From Verrucomicrobia bacterium UBA1263 (GTDB taxonomy: Bacteria; Verrucomicrobiota; Verrucomicrobiia; Limisphaerales; UBA1412): a stretch of 20,639 bases of DNA. Where the stretch lies: NCBI GenBank assembly GCA_002308515.1, contig DBVN01000015.1, positions 131 through 20,769 of the forward strand, read 5' to 3'. Both the position numbers and the translations under genes were made by a program. This document shows, piece after piece, positions 7,150-14,799 of the stretch. Numbering within the stretch: the stretch's first letter is position 1; each line of letters starts with the position of its first letter. Below the pieces are notes generated by a model. That model did not search any database and had not been told where the DNA came from. It was given only the letters and a program-made list of their open reading frames with translations.

Positions 7150-7297
7150 ATAAAATTATTGACACAACGACGTTCGGCTCCCGCAGGGATTCTAACTGAA
7201 ACCCCGTCAGGGGTGACAGGATAATAGCCGGCTCGGTGAGCGCAGCGTACCCCCCGGTAACCGATCCCCAAAAAACTCACCCTGAAAGGGTGACAGA
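7150..7297 (+). repeat. Palindromic repeat copy B with decayed GAGACG module
   Basis: Copy B of the 100-bp element spans 7198-7297 (AACCCCGTCAGGGGTGACAG, GATAATAGCCGG, GAGCGCAGCG, CACCCTGAAAGGGTGACAG), in the same direction as copy A. The preceding 7150-7197 (ATTATTGACAC..ACGACGTTCGGCTC..ATTCT) keeps the module order seen at 6613-6697. Between this element and the ATPase stop at 7374 there is only AT-rich DNA with no further feature. Confidence 0.85.
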
Positions 7298-7373
7298 CCT
7301 CATCTCCAGTCAACGTAAGTATCGGGAATTCCTTATAAAGGAATCATATTTAATATCCCTTATATTCACTTTC

Positions 7374-9245
7374 TTAGAGTTCAGGAGGAAATACTTTTCG
7401 TAATATTTGTTGAGCACCTTCTGAATTTTTTAAATATTCCAAAGCTTTCTGATTATACGGAGAAATCCCAAATGCTTGTTCTATTACAGTATGAAGTCCT
7501 TTGTTATTGTATACTAAAATGGCTTTGTCATAATCATTTCTGCTAACAATCTCCTCCATTTCTATTTTTCGCTTCGCAAACCAATCACCAATTTGAATTT
7601 CACCAATGAAATCAGAATAAGATTTTTCCACCTCATCTTTATTTTTTCCTCTTTTTACATGAGTCTCCTTAAATCTGTAATCAATTTTAGAAATCACATA
7701 AGATGATACTTGTTGTTCGACATCTTCACCAAACCTTTTCATTATTTTTTTCTTAATTTCTGTTATGTCACATTGTTCATTCTTATATCTAGCGAAGCCT
7801 TTAATAAAGTCTTCAATTAAAAATAAATTTTCTATCTCTGCAACATTATAAGAAAAAATTTTTTCTGTTTTAAACTCCTCTAATTGAACTTTTACCCGAA
7901 AATCCCTATCAATAATCCCAAAAGCTTCGGCGTATTTTTTAGTAATTTTATTAAAAGCTTTTGTATAATTTATCACATCTTTGCAAGTATCAACAGGTGT
8001 AATCGTATAATTTGGGAAGATGATTTCAAATATTTTCCAATCTAAACTATTTTTTTTACCTTCACAAAATAAAACTCTTTTTCGACTGCCAAGTAATTTC
8101 ATCAATAATGGTTCCGGAATTTCATTATCCGTTATGGGCTCTACTTCCCATTGTATCGTTGCATCAGCAAAATATGATTTAAGCCAACATTTCGTAGCTA
8201 TTCGACTTGAAGCAAAATCTATATCATGGGTAAGATAGATAAACATACAATCATTTCGTTTTTTTTCTAAGATATCCCATAACTTATTTAGAATAGCTTT
8301 GTGAAGATGTAATTCTGGCTCATCTATAATAATAAGTGATGATTTCTTTGCAAGAATAATGCGCCCTACTACATAGAAAATTTCTCGTTCTCCATCACTC
8401 ATCTTATACGCAGGGTATGTTTTGTTTTCATATTCTATCTGCAAATTCTCAGAATCATCACAAAACAATTTTCTATGTTCAATTAAATTATTCCAAATCT
8501 CTATAATTTCATCCAGGCTACTCCTAAATTTTTTTGTATCAACAATATCTCCATCATTTACTGTTGAACAATAACAATTTCTTCGTGCTATACGCTCACC
8601 CATGAGGGTTGATACTAGAATACTCATTTCTGCACCGTATCTTCTTATCAGATTATATGGAAGGTCATTATTGTTACTAGTATCATAGGTTTGCTTATTA
8701 TCTAAAATTTCCTTTTCTCTCTGTTCATAGATTGCATAAGCTGATTTGTATGTAGGAACAAAAGAATAAGTTGGAAAAATCAGTAATTTTTGCGCAGGTA
8801 AAACAATGCCGTTTTCAGTTCTTTCAAGCTCATTTCTTATAGAATTTGCAAAAGTTGTCTTACCACTGCCATTTGCACCAATAAGTACAACATTAGAATT
8901 TACGAATCCTATTGCTTTTAGTAAATAATATGCTTTCGCGACAAATGAACTTTTTGAAATTACATTCTCAAACAAATCTTTATATACTTTGAAATCATGT
9001 CGATTGTTTTGAGATTGCTGTCGCCGCATTAATTCATGAATATTTAATGTATCAACTAACTTTGATATTCTTTCATACAAAAGATCAGGAATACTTTTGT
9101 TCGTAATATTTTGAATTATATCTTCAAGAAGATTTGTTAATTTTTCTTCATTTTCAGAATGACTCTCATCCCTATACTCATCTAAAAATGATTTAATAAA
9201 TGAAGTGTAATTTGATACCTTATCTAATAGTACCTGCTTTGACAT
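7374..9245 (-). CDS. Fused PARIS-like antiphage protein: AriA-type ATPase plus AriB-type DUF4435/TOPRIM domain
   Basis: A 623-residue protein. Residues about 95-385 form an ABC/SMC-like ATPase of the AAA15 type: Walker A GANGSGKT at 123-130, signature-like MSDGERE at 282-288, Walker B LIIIDEPE at 304-311 and H-loop YLTHD at 337-341. Residues about 388-600 form a DUF4435 domain with TOPRIM-like residues: E395 in VLFCEG, D446 and D448 in GIIDRDF, and the DUF4435 hallmark EIENLFL at 470-476. In PARIS, the AriA ATPase senses phage anti-restriction proteins and releases the AriB nuclease, which attacks tRNA; single-gene fusions are known. Composition is strongly AT-rich compared with neighbours, which suggests transfer. 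All the key motifs are present. Other OLD-like ATPase-nuclease fusions are the main alternative. No clear Shine-Dalgarno. Confidence 0.8.
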   Translation of the reverse strand: MSKQVLLDKVSNYTSFIKSFLDEYRDESHSENEEKLTNLLEDIIQNITNKSIPDLLYERISKLVDTLNIHELMRRQQSQNNRHDFKVYKDLFENVISKSSFVAKAYYLLKAIGFVNSNVVLIGANGSGKTTFANSIRNELERTENGIVLPAQKLLIFPTYSFVPTYKSAYAIYEQREKEILDNKQTYDTSNNNDLPYNLIRRYGAEMSILVSTLMGERIARRNCYCSTVNDGDIVDTKKFRSSLDEIIEIWNNLIEHRKLFCDDSENLQIEYENKTYPAYKMSDGEREIFYVVGRIILAKKSSLIIIDEPELHLHKAILNKLWDILEKKRNDCMFIYLTHDIDFASSRIATKCWLKSYFADATIQWEVEPITDNEIPEPLLMKLLGSRKRVLFCEGKKNSLDWKIFEIIFPNYTITPVDTCKDVINYTKAFNKITKKYAEAFGIIDRDFRVKVQLEEFKTEKIFSYNVAEIENLFLIEDFIKGFARYKNEQCDITEIKKKIMKRFGEDVEQQVSSYVISKIDYRFKETHVKRGKNKDEVEKSYSDFIGEIQIGDWFAKRKIEMEEIVSRNDYDKAILVYNNKGLHTVIEQAFGISPYNQKALEYLKNSEGAQQILRKVFPPEL

Positions 9246-9356
9246 TGTGTATTGATTATGTTTTATCTATTTCAAATATTTATCTAATACTTCTTGTTTA
9301 GGTTTTCCCTGCTTCCTTCGGTTCCTCCAGCTCCGTAAACTCCCCTGAAAGGATAC

Positions 9357-9386
9357 CTCATCCTTTGCCTCGGTGTGCTCTACGGC
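9357..9386 (-). repeat. 30-bp inverted repeat, left copy, over the stop codon of the LRR gene
   Basis: On the minus strand this reads GCCGTAGAGCACACCGAGGC then AAAGGATGAG. The same 30 bases with one mismatch lie on the plus strand at 13213-13242, on the other side of the LRR gene. The TAG stop of the LRR gene (9382-9380) is inside it. The rest of the gap 9246-9379 holds no gene and no clear terminator. Confidence 0.8.
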
Positions 9387-12300
9387 ATCTTTAACCGGTA
9401 AAATGCCTGTTTCGCTGTGGCGGGAGCTTTGTAAATACAGCTTCCATCATCGGTCTGGACACCTTCTGTGATATCTGCCCAACCGTCCACGGTGCTTTCC
9501 GATACCTGCAAAACTGCATCCGTACCCGCTGTCCATTTCAGGAGGAGCATATTCCCTTCCAACGCAAAGAATAGTACAGGAATTTCTCCGCTGATCATCA
9601 CCGTGGGACAACCTCCCCAGGAATCTGTCCAGCCTTCGGTACCTTTTTGATAATAGATGGTTGCAGGAGTATTAAAAAAGACCTGTTTGCCTAGTTCCGG
9701 TGCGTCTCCCTCAAAATAAACCTCCGCCAGACTGGCAGAACCATAGAAACCACCATTGCCAATAGTTGTGACTCCTTTTCCTACCATAACTTTGGCCAGA
9801 TTCGGACAGTTGGAGAAGGCTCCGGTTCCAATAGAAACCACACTGTCTGGGATAACAATACTGGTCAAAGTCTCGTTTCCGTAGAAGGCTTTTTCCGCGA
9901 TTGCCGTTACAGTATAAGTCACTCCATCCTTTTCCTCGATAGAAGGTATTTTGATATTTTTAAAAAAGTTCACTTCCGCACTAACACCTGTTACGGTCGC
10001 AGTTCCATCTGGATAATAGTTATACATCACAGGAGAAATAGCAATAGTGGGACGTTCTCCCCAGGGATTCGTCCAGCCTTCGGTTCCTTTTTGATAATAA
10101 ATAGTTGCTGGTGTATTATCAAATACATACGCTCCATACGATTCATCTAATTCCGGCGCATTCCCTTCAAAATAAACACACATCAAACTACTACAATATT
10201 CAAATGCATTTCTTCCAATAAAAGTCACACTATCCAAAATCGTTATACTCACCAAATTACTGCATCTCAAAAATGCACCATTTCCAATAGAAGTTACACT
10301 ATCCGAGATTATTATATTCGTAATACTGTTGCAATTGCTAAATGCATAGTCTTCAATAGAAGTTACACTGTCCGAAATACTATAAGATACATCTTTTTTT
10401 CCTTTGGGATATTGAATCAATACTGTTTGATATTTATTAAACAATACACCATCTATACTACTGTAATTCTGATTGTTAGATTCTACATTTATTCCTATCA
10501 AACTACTACATCCATGAAATGCATTATATCCAATAGAAGTCACACCATCAGGTATCGTTATACTCGTTAAATTACTGCAAGAGGAAAACGCATAACTCCC
10601 TATAGAATTTACACTATTTGGGATCGTGATATTTGTCAGACTGCTACACCTATAGAATGCATCACTTCCAATAGAAGTAACACTATTCGGAATCGTTATA
10701 CCCGTTAAACTGCTACATCCGTAGAATGCATTATCCCCAATAAAAGTTACACTGTCCGGAATTACTATGTTAGTCAGTCCGCTGCATCCATAAAATGTAC
10801 TATTACAAATAGAAGTTATACTGTTCGGAATCATTATATTCAATAGAGTATCACAATTACAAAATGCACCACCAGCAATATAAATAACCGTATCTGGTAT
10901 CATATAAGAAGTTACTGTATTGGATGGAGAATATCGAAATAGTATCTTTTCTTCTGTGCTAAGTAAGATAGAAGGTAACTGATCACATCCATAGAATATA
11001 AGGTCTCCAATAGAAGTAACACTATCCGGAATTATAATACTAGCCAAACTACTACATCCATAGAATGCATAATTCCCAATCTCTGTCAAACTGTCGGGAA
11101 TTGCTATATTCGTCAGACTATTACAGTGCCAAAATGCCCTCTCTCCAATAGAAGTCACACTGTCTGGTAACGCGATACTCATCAAATTACTACATTCATA
11201 GAATGCCTTATTGTCAATAGAAGTTACTGAATAATTTGCTGAATCTATTGATATAATTTCAGAAATAATAGCTGTCTCCAATTTTTCTTCATAATCAACA
11301 ACAGATGCTGTACCATCAGATTGATAGATATAAACAACTTCATCTTGAGTGACCCATCCGGCACATTGAACTGTAGTTTTTTTCCCCCATGGATTTGTCC
11401 AACCTGTTGTATTATCCAAACAATAGATAGTCAACATAGGTATATCTGCAAATACATCACTTCCTCCTAAACTTGGAGCATCTCCCTCGAAATAAATGTT
11501 AGTCAGTTTACTGCAAGAAGCGAATGCTCTATTTCCAATGGAAATCACACTATCCGGAATCGTTATACTCGTCAGACTGCTGCAATAAGCGAATACCCCT
11601 GGTCCAATAGAAGTCACACTGTTAGGGATTGTTATGCTAGACAAGCTTCCGCAAAAACTAAATGCACTGATTCCAATAGTGGTCACATTGTCAGGAATTA
11701 CTATATTGGTTAAGCTGGTACACTCAGAGAATACATATTGTTCGATAGAAGTTATACTATTCGGAAGCGTAATACTAATTAGACTGCTACATCTATTAAA
11801 TGCATACATCTTAATAGTAGTCACACTATTGGGAATCGTGACATTTGTCAGACTACTACATTGATAAAATGCTCTGTTTCCAATAGAAATCACATTATCA
11901 GGAATTGTTACACTCGTTAAACTGCTACATCCATAGAATACTGAGTCTCCAATAGAAGTCACATTATTACCTATAATAACATTTGTTAGACTGCTGCAAA
12001 ATTGAAATGTCCTGTTTCCAATAGAAGTGACACTGTCTGGAATTGTTATATTAAGCAAACTGCTGCACAATAAAAATGCCCTCTCTCCAATAGAAGTCAC
12101 ACTGTTGGGAATCGTTATACTCGCCAAACTGTTGCATCTAGAGAATGCAGAATCTCCAATAGAAGTCACGCTATCGGGTATCGTGACACTGGTCAAATTC
12201 GTACAAGCAAAGAATGCTTCATTTCCAATAGAAATGACTTTATAAGTTTTTTGTTTTTCTCTTACAGTCGAAGGAATAATGAGAATGTTATCAGAAAAAG

Positions 12301-12874
12301 AACCTATTCCTGTTACACTGGCAGTTCCATCATCGTAAAACTGATATTCAAGTTTCTCTTTGGGATCAAGCTCTATGCTTCTACCCTGCCATTTATCATC
12401 AACAATCACAGATTCCCAGGAAGTTTTATTCGCGTCTTTGTAATAGCTGATCAAGGTATCCGGGGCAGCATCATAAAGACCGGGCTGCGTTTCCGGAACA
12501 TTTCCCTCATAATAAACCTGCTCCAAACTGAAACAGGCACTGAACGCGCTTTGGGCAATAGTCGTGACACTGGCCGGAATGGTCAACGTAGTCAGACTGT
12601 CGCACCAACTGAAAGCATCATCCCCCAGCGAAGTAATGGAATAAGTTTTCCCATCATGGGAAACAGAATCGGGGATCGTGATTGTTGTCGGCTCGCCCAC
12701 ATAACCGGAAACAGCCGCTGTTCCCGATGTATCTTCCTCGGTAAGGACTATATATTTCAACTGGTCACTGGTGAAGGTATCCCCAACAGCCGCGCGGGCT
12801 TGCGTAGGATTAAAAACCATAACGGCCAGCACCCAAACTATTAGAGCCGTAAAACGGGAAAAAACTTTTGTCAT
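9380..12874 (-). CDS. Secreted BspA-type leucine-rich-repeat (LRR_5) surface protein
   Basis: A 1164-residue exported protein. Residues 1-29 are a signal peptide ending in QARAA. The body has 29 copies of the 23-residue BspA/TpLRR repeat (pattern: SVTSIG..AF..C.SL..I.IP), typical of host- or matrix-binding surface proteins. The copies fall into four modules. The later modules open with a motif such as Y..DGTASVTG; modules end in an EGDAPELG..VF..PATIYYQKGTEGWTNPWG-like cap. The last about 75 residues (LFFALEGNMLLLKWTAGTDAVLQ..FYRLKMP) form a separate beta-rich domain, possibly for surface retention. Adhesion is inferred from the family. The central repeats are clearly more AT-rich than both ends of the gene. 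It may be co-transcribed with the PARIS-like gene 134 bp downstream. Confidence 0.92.
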   Translation of the reverse strand: MTKVFSRFTALIVWVLAVMVFNPTQARAAVGDTFTSDQLKYIVLTEEDTSGTAAVSGYVGEPTTITIPDSVSHDGKTYSITSLGDDAFSWCDSLTTLTIPASVTTIAQSAFSACFSLEQVYYEGNVPETQPGLYDAAPDTLISYYKDANKTSWESVIVDDKWQGRSIELDPKEKLEYQFYDDGTASVTGIGSFSDNILIIPSTVREKQKTYKVISIGNEAFFACTNLTSVTIPDSVTSIGDSAFSRCNSLASITIPNSVTSIGERAFLLCSSLLNITIPDSVTSIGNRTFQFCSSLTNVIIGNNVTSIGDSVFYGCSSLTSVTIPDNVISIGNRAFYQCSSLTNVTIPNSVTTIKMYAFNRCSSLISITLPNSITSIEQYVFSECTSLTNIVIPDNVTTIGISAFSFCGSLSSITIPNSVTSIGPGVFAYCSSLTSITIPDSVISIGNRAFASCSKLTNIYFEGDAPSLGGSDVFADIPMLTIYCLDNTTGWTNPWGKKTTVQCAGWVTQDEVVYIYQSDGTASVVDYEEKLETAIISEIISIDSANYSVTSIDNKAFYECSNLMSIALPDSVTSIGERAFWHCNSLTNIAIPDSLTEIGNYAFYGCSSLASIIIPDSVTSIGDLIFYGCDQLPSILLSTEEKILFRYSPSNTVTSYMIPDTVIYIAGGAFCNCDTLLNIMIPNSITSICNSTFYGCSGLTNIVIPDSVTFIGDNAFYGCSSLTGITIPNSVTSIGSDAFYRCSSLTNITIPNSVNSIGSYAFSSCSNLTSITIPDGVTSIGYNAFHGCSSLIGINVESNNQNYSSIDGVLFNKYQTVLIQYPKGKKDVSYSISDSVTSIEDYAFSNCNSITNIIISDSVTSIGNGAFLRCSNLVSITILDSVTFIGRNAFEYCSSLMCVYFEGNAPELDESYGAYVFDNTPATIYYQKGTEGWTNPWGERPTIAISPVMYNYYPDGTATVTGVSAEVNFFKNIKIPSIEEKDGVTYTVTAIAEKAFYGNETLTSIVIPDSVVSIGTGAFSNCPNLAKVMVGKGVTTIGNGGFYGSASLAEVYFEGDAPELGKQVFFNTPATIYYQKGTEGWTDSWGGCPTVMISGEIPVLFFALEGNMLLLKWTAGTDAVLQVSESTVDGWADITEGVQTDDGSCIYKAPATAKQAFYRLKMP
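9700..12640 (-). repeat. Intragenic tandem array of about 69-bp LRR units
   Basis: Most units are 69 bp, with recurring wording such as CCAATAGAAGTCACACT on the plus strand. Module caps also repeat at the DNA level: 9632-9676 and 10079-10123 are nearly the same (CCTTCGGT.CCTTTTTGATAA). Such arrays expand and contract by recombination and are difficult to assemble. Confidence 0.85.
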
Positions 12875-12969
12875 TTGTACTCTTTCGGTTCCTCACAACA
12901 CCCTGCCGCAAGGAACAATAAGGACAAAATAGCACATATTTCCCAATCCCGCAAGGAGTATATTCATTT

Positions 12970-13072
12970 CTGTCACCACCTTCGGGGTGAGGTATTGGGG
13001 GGTGATCTTACCGGGGGTTACGCTGCGCTCACGCCCCGGCTATTATCATGCAACCCGTTCCGGGTTTTCAGA
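12970..13072 (-). repeat. Palindromic repeat copy C, inverted
   Basis: It reads TCTGTCACCACCTTCGGGGT, then TGATCTTACCGGGGGTTACG, CGGCTATTAT and CCGTTCCGGG, the reverse complement arrangement of copies A and B. A 75-codon frame that crosses it is only translated repeat DNA. Confidence 0.88.
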
Positions 13073-13101
13073 ATGAAAACGACCGGATCGGCAGAAGTTT
13101 A

Positions 13102-13138
13102 AGAACCACGGATGGACATGGATACACACAGATATTGA
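13102..13138 (+). repeat. 'ACCACGGATGGACA' dispersed repeat, copy 3
   Basis: AGAACCACGGATGGACATGG then ATACACACAGATATTGATA, matching copy 2 with few changes and followed by the same TTGATA end. The following 13141-13212 has no recognisable feature. Confidence 0.85.
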
Positions 13139-13212
13139 TAACAAGAAACACAGCAAAAAGTTAATAAATAGCCCGCACGGAAAGCAAGCCCACAATCAAA
13201 CTTTTGTGACAG

Positions 13213-13242
13213 GCCGTAGAGCACATCGAGGCAAAGGATGAG
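13213..13242 (+). repeat. 30-bp inverted repeat, right copy
   Basis: Matches the reverse complement of 9357-9386 in 29 of 30 positions. It directly abuts copy D of the palindromic repeat. Confidence 0.8.
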
Positions 13243-13244
13243 AT

Positions 13245-13345
13245 CTGTCACCGCCTTCGGGGTGAGTTTTTTGGGGGTGATCTTACCGGGGGTTGCGCTT
13301 CGCTCACCCCCGGCTATTATCCCATAACCCGTTCCGGGTTAAAAT
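13245..13345 (-). repeat. Palindromic repeat copy D, inverted
   Basis: Close match to copy C: TCTGTCACCGCCTTCGGGGT, TGATCTTACCGGGGGTTGCG, CCCCCGGCTATTATC and CCGTTCCGGG. It is followed at 13349-13366 by an inverted fragment of the ACCACGGATGGACAC repeat, and at 13378-13413 by the left end only of another copy (CTGTCACCCCATCGGGGTGA). Confidence 0.88.
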
Positions 13346-13348
13346 AAT

Positions 13349-13366
13349 GTGTCCATCCGTGGTTCC
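13349..13366 (-). repeat. Fragment of the ACCACGGATGGACAC repeat, inverted
   Basis: GTGTCCATCCGTGGTTCC is the reverse complement of the repeat's first 18 bases. Confidence 0.75.
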
Positions 13367-13413
13367 ATATCATTTCGTCTGTCACCCCATCGGGGTGAGG
13401 TTTTGGGGGGAAT

Positions 13414-13658
13414 CATTCTGAAAACCCCTGAGAAGGGGTTTCGTCACATAGACCCGGGTTGGGCGTGAAACGCCCTACCCGGGGTAACGGATCCCCCACG
13501 ACACAACCCCGTATGGGGTTGCGTATCAACATCAATATGAATCAATTTCACGCAACCCTTACAGGGTTGTCAATTGGATGACTCCTTTCCCCGGGTAGAA
13601 CGCCTGCGTTCAACCCAGGGCTGTGTGACGATACCCTCTGTCTAGGGTATTTAGAATG
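13414..13658. repeat. 245-bp imperfect palindrome built of two inverted compound elements
   Basis: The arm 13414-13491 (CATTCTGAAAACCCCTGAGA ... CTACCCGGGG) matches the reverse complement of 13581-13658, about 70% by eye. Further inside, ACAACCCCGTATGGGGTTGC (from 13503) matches the reverse complement of 13550-13570 almost exactly. The centre is near 13537. Each arm holds several small hairpins of its own, so the DNA or RNA could form a cruciform or long hairpin. Confidence 0.82.
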
Positions 13659-13790
13659 GAGACGCGCGAGCCGAACGTCGGCATCGCAATAATAAATAAT
13701 TCAATAACAAATAATTATCTGTGTGTATCTGTGTTCATCTGTGGTTCTTATAATATCTATCCGTGGTTCTTTCACACCATCCGTGATTTC
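13655..13790 (-). repeat. Inverted composite repeat: GAGACG module plus decayed copies of the ACCACGGATG repeat
   Basis: Read on the minus strand the order is ACCACRGATG repeat (13749-13713), an AT-rich ATTGAATTATT spacer, GACGTTCGGCTCGCGCGTCTC and CCATTCT. This is the same module order as 6578-6697. Two shorter remnants follow at 13755-13772 (ATCTATCCGTGGTTCTTT) and 13775-13790 (CACCATCCGTGATTTC). The rest up to the start at 13845 holds no recognised feature. Confidence 0.75.
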
Positions 13791-13844
13791 AAAATATTCT
13801 ATTGAACTCCGAAGGGATTTTTCTTAGAATACTGGGCGTTGGTT

Positions 13845-14720
13845 ATGAAACTGAATACTTTGATTAAGAGTACCCTGATCGCTGCCGCATTATGCTGCAC
13901 TCAGGCTTTCGCGGCTGACATCCCCGAAGAATATTCCGTGGGTGATGGCTTCTTTGTTGGCTCCCAAGCCTATACATTCAACCGCTTTACACTGTTCGAG
14001 GCCATTGAAAAGAACGCGGCCGCGGGCGGCAAGGTGATCGAATTCTTCCCCGGTCAACGCATTTCCAAAGATATCGACCAGGGCATCGGTCCGGATACCT
14101 CCGACGAGAACCTCCAGAAGGTCAAAGACAAACTGGCTCAGTACAATATGAAGGTCGTCAGCTTTGGTGTGACCGGAGCCGGTGACGAAGCCGGTTTCCG
14201 CAAGATCTTTGAATTCTGCAAAAAGATGGACATCCGCGCTTTCGCGTGCGAACCTTCCAAAGATCTTCTCCCCGTTCTGGATAAGCTGGTCAAAGAGTAT
14301 GATGTGATGGTCGCCATCCACAATCATCCCCGTCAGCCGAACAATCCCGATTACTGGGTCTGGGATCCGGTGGCGGTCTATAACGCGGTCAAAGATCTGG
14401 ATCCCCGCATTGGTTCCTGCGCCGATATCGGTCACTGGATCCGCAGCGGTCTGAACCCGGTCTATTGCCTGAAAGTTCTCGAAGGCCGTATCATCTACTC
14501 CCACATGAAGGACCTGCATGAGTTCAGCCGCAACGGTCATGATGTACCCTGGGGCACGGGCATCAGCGATATTCCCGCTGTGCTGAACGAACTGAAACGC
14601 CAGGGCTTCAAGGGCAATATGTCCATCGAATACGAATACAACTGGGATAACTCCCTGCCGGAAGTCGCCCAGTGCATCGGTTTCGTTCGTGGCTATGCCG
14701 CCAAAGGCGCCAAGAAATAA
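13845..14720 (+). CDS. Secreted sugar phosphate isomerase/epimerase-like TIM-barrel protein
   Basis: A 291-residue protein of the xylose-isomerase-like / AP endonuclease 2 TIM-barrel superfamily with a signal peptide (MKLNTLIKSTLIAAALCCTQ, cleavage near AFAA). Candidate metal and substrate residues lie at barrel strand ends: HNHPRQPN, SCADIGHW, YSHMKDLHEF and SIEYEYNW. The segment HDVPWGTGISD is typical of the family. Export is notable, because classical sugar isomerases are cytoplasmic; secreted homologues in PVC bacteria and Bacteroidetes are linked to sugar or keto-sugar processing in the periplasm. The exact reaction is unknown. A TTG at 13839 is in frame, but ATG 13845 gives the signal peptide directly. 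No close neighbour on this strand; it converges with the M48 gene. Confidence 0.87.
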   Translation: MKLNTLIKSTLIAAALCCTQAFAADIPEEYSVGDGFFVGSQAYTFNRFTLFEAIEKNAAAGGKVIEFFPGQRISKDIDQGIGPDTSDENLQKVKDKLAQYNMKVVSFGVTGAGDEAGFRKIFEFCKKMDIRAFACEPSKDLLPVLDKLVKEYDVMVAIHNHPRQPNNPDYWVWDPVAVYNAVKDLDPRIGSCADIGHWIRSGLNPVYCLKVLEGRIIYSHMKDLHEFSRNGHDVPWGTGISDIPAVLNELKRQGFKGNMSIEYEYNWDNSLPEVAQCIGFVRGYAAKGAKK

Positions 14721-14740
14721 GTAAGAACTTCTATTAAACA

Positions 14741-14776
14741 AAAAACACCCTTCAGAAAAACGGAGGGTGTTTTTTT
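14741..14776. terminator. Bidirectional intrinsic terminator between convergent genes
   Basis: The stem ACACCCTTC (14745-14753) / GGAGGGTGT (14762-14770), with one T-G pair, is flanked by five A on the left and T7 on the right. It therefore works as a terminator in both directions: for the isomerase-like gene (stop 14720) and the M48 gene (stop 14800). Confidence 0.92.
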
Positions 14777-14799
14777 ATCGCGTAAAACACGGACGCGGA

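Noticed and set aside
6578..7297. Insertion sequence with terminal repeats
   Set aside because: No transposase frame lies between the repeats, and no target-site duplication could be identified.
7119..7313. 64-codon minus-strand frame
   Set aside because: It translates palindromic copy B (CHPFRVSF, RCAHRAGYYPVTPDGV) and has no start-site support.
12875..13102. 75-codon frame upstream of the LRR gene
   Set aside because: It translates palindromic copy C (GGYAALTPRLLSCNPFRVF), a common false ORF from these repeats.
12970..13790. CRISPR array in the repeat-rich region
   Set aside because: Repeats are of unequal length, occur in both orientations, have no regular spacers, and no cas gene is present.
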